A model generated the notes under the pieces. The model did no database searches and was not told the DNA's origin. It was given only the letters and a program-made list of their open reading frames with translations. Source: Adineta steineri (taxonomy: Eukaryota; Rotifera; Eurotatoria; Adinetida; Adinetidae). Taken from it: a stretch of DNA of 64,000 nt. Below are positions 63,420 through 64,000 of the stretch, one piece after another (the stretch's first letter is position 1; each line of letters begins with the position of its first letter). A program made the translations under genes and the position numbers. The stretch spans positions 656,533-720,532 of the forward strand of contig CAJNOI010000012.1 in NCBI GenBank assembly GCA_905250115.1. Reading direction: 5' to 3'.

Positions 63420-64000
63420 ATGTTCGACAAACAAGCTTTAGTTATTGGAAATGATGATTACCTGGAACAGAACAAGTTACTGTCGTGTGTCTATGATGCT
63501 AAAACGGTAACTCGTTCTTTACGTTCAATAGGTTTCAATGTACAACCTGCGATCGATCTTCGAAATAATCAAATGTTATCAGTCACTCGTCAATTTGCAC
63601 GGTCCATTCGCCCTGGTGCAACCGTTGTGTTCTATTTTTCTGGCCATGCTGGTGAGTTTAATGGAAGAAATTATTTGTACGCAGTAGATTCCACTGAAGA
63701 CAATGCTGTTAACGTTCAGGATTTACTTAGAGAGATACATCAAAACAGACCAAAAGTGGTTATCTGCATTCTGGATGGTTGTCGTAATCCTATATTATCT
63801 TTATATATGAGAGCTCTTGGTCTCGATGGAAGATCACGACTGAGAAATGATCTCGCACCAATGGGAGGACCACCATCAACGATTATCGCTTTTTCCAGCG
63901 CGGCAGGAAAAACCTCGGACGCCGCAGGTCCTGGTGAAAATAGTTTGTACACCAAATATTTACTTCGTTATATTACAACACCAAATATGGATATCGATAT
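63420..64000 (+). CDS. Caspase-like (peptidase C14) protein, partial at window end
   Basis: The frame is open from the ATG at 63420 to the window edge (193 codons). It starts KQALVIGNDDY and keeps the catalytic pair: YFSGHAG with His76 and CILDGCRNP with Cys121. These fit a metacaspase/paracaspase-type cysteine protease cutting after basic residues or Asp; specificity cannot be told from this part. The paralogue at 61219-62231 is about 50 percent similar by eye (shared SLR/ALR..IGF, FNGRNYLY/YNGHTYLM, PPSTIIA and RYITTPNMDID/RYITRPNIDID). Bdelloids carry many such genes. No signal peptide is present, so it is cytoplasmic. Confidence 0.8.
   Translation, partial: MFDKQALVIGNDDYLEQNKLLSCVYDAKTVTRSLRSIGFNVQPAIDLRNNQMLSVTRQFARSIRPGATVVFYFSGHAGEFNGRNYLYAVDSTEDNAVNVQDLLREIHQNRPKVVICILDGCRNPILSLYMRALGLDGRSRLRNDLAPMGGPPSTIIAFSSAAGKTSDAAGPGENSLYTKYLLRYITTPNMDID

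Overview
The window is AT-rich eukaryotic nuclear DNA, most likely from a bdelloid rotifer. The evidence is short GT-AG introns of about 50-80 bp, animal genes (a rhodopsin-type GPCR, a nuclear receptor, a UAP56-type helicase, an intron-bearing tRNA-Tyr) mixed with intron-poor genes of bacterial, fungal or plant-like families, families that are expanded in bdelloids (ADP-ribosyltransferase-TPR, FG-GAP repeats, NHL repeats, F-box/LRR relics, caspase-like proteins), and many copies of TGTGGG-type hexamers, which I recall as the bdelloid telomere repeat. No species assignment is made.

Layout. 1-9 kb: a plant-type 'pathogen-related' (SnoaL/NTF2-like) gene, a small secreted SH3b-like gene and a decayed F-box/LRR gene. 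9-17 kb: an ART-TPR gene, a (Cys-Gly)n protein, a GH43-like secreted glycosidase cut by a 100-N assembly gap, and an IFI6/IFI27-like gene. 17-33 kb: a secreted M23 peptidase, a METTL24-like protein, an NHL fragment, a three-exon VWA gene, a fungal-type DHA1 transporter, a divergent four-exon nuclear receptor, a multipass membrane protein and an acyltransferase-3 protein. 33-49 kb: a 906-aa GH3 glucosidase with an added N-terminal beta domain, a two-exon GPCR, an eight-exon UAP56/DDX39-like helicase with broken catalytic motifs, a perfect 166-bp-arm palindrome, a PAN/apple-like secreted protein, an Asp/Glu racemase-family gene and a cathepsin L pseudogene. 49-64 kb: an FG-GAP repeat protein, a Crinkler/RHS-like P-loop plus nuclease gene split by one in-frame stop and bordered by repeats, tRNA-Tyr, a second DHA1 transporter, two DNA transposon relics, and a head-to-head pair of caspase-like genes of which one has lost both catalytic residues.

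The most unusual signal is a family of about 25 dispersed hairpins. The best copies run from CTTGAGGGTGTGGG through a short loop to CCCACACCCTCAAG. Their arms are made of TGTGGG-like hexamers in head-to-head orientation. Two of them coincide with the broken end of a coding region: the stop codon of the Crinkler/RHS-like gene lies inside a hairpin arm, and the NHL fragment starts at another. This fits either a foldback element that captured telomere-like sequence or healed and rejoined chromosome ends. The gene set as a whole reads as an accessory, possibly subtelomeric region rich in acquired enzymes for degrading polysaccharide and peptidoglycan, drug-type transporters, decayed paralogues and mobile-element debris.
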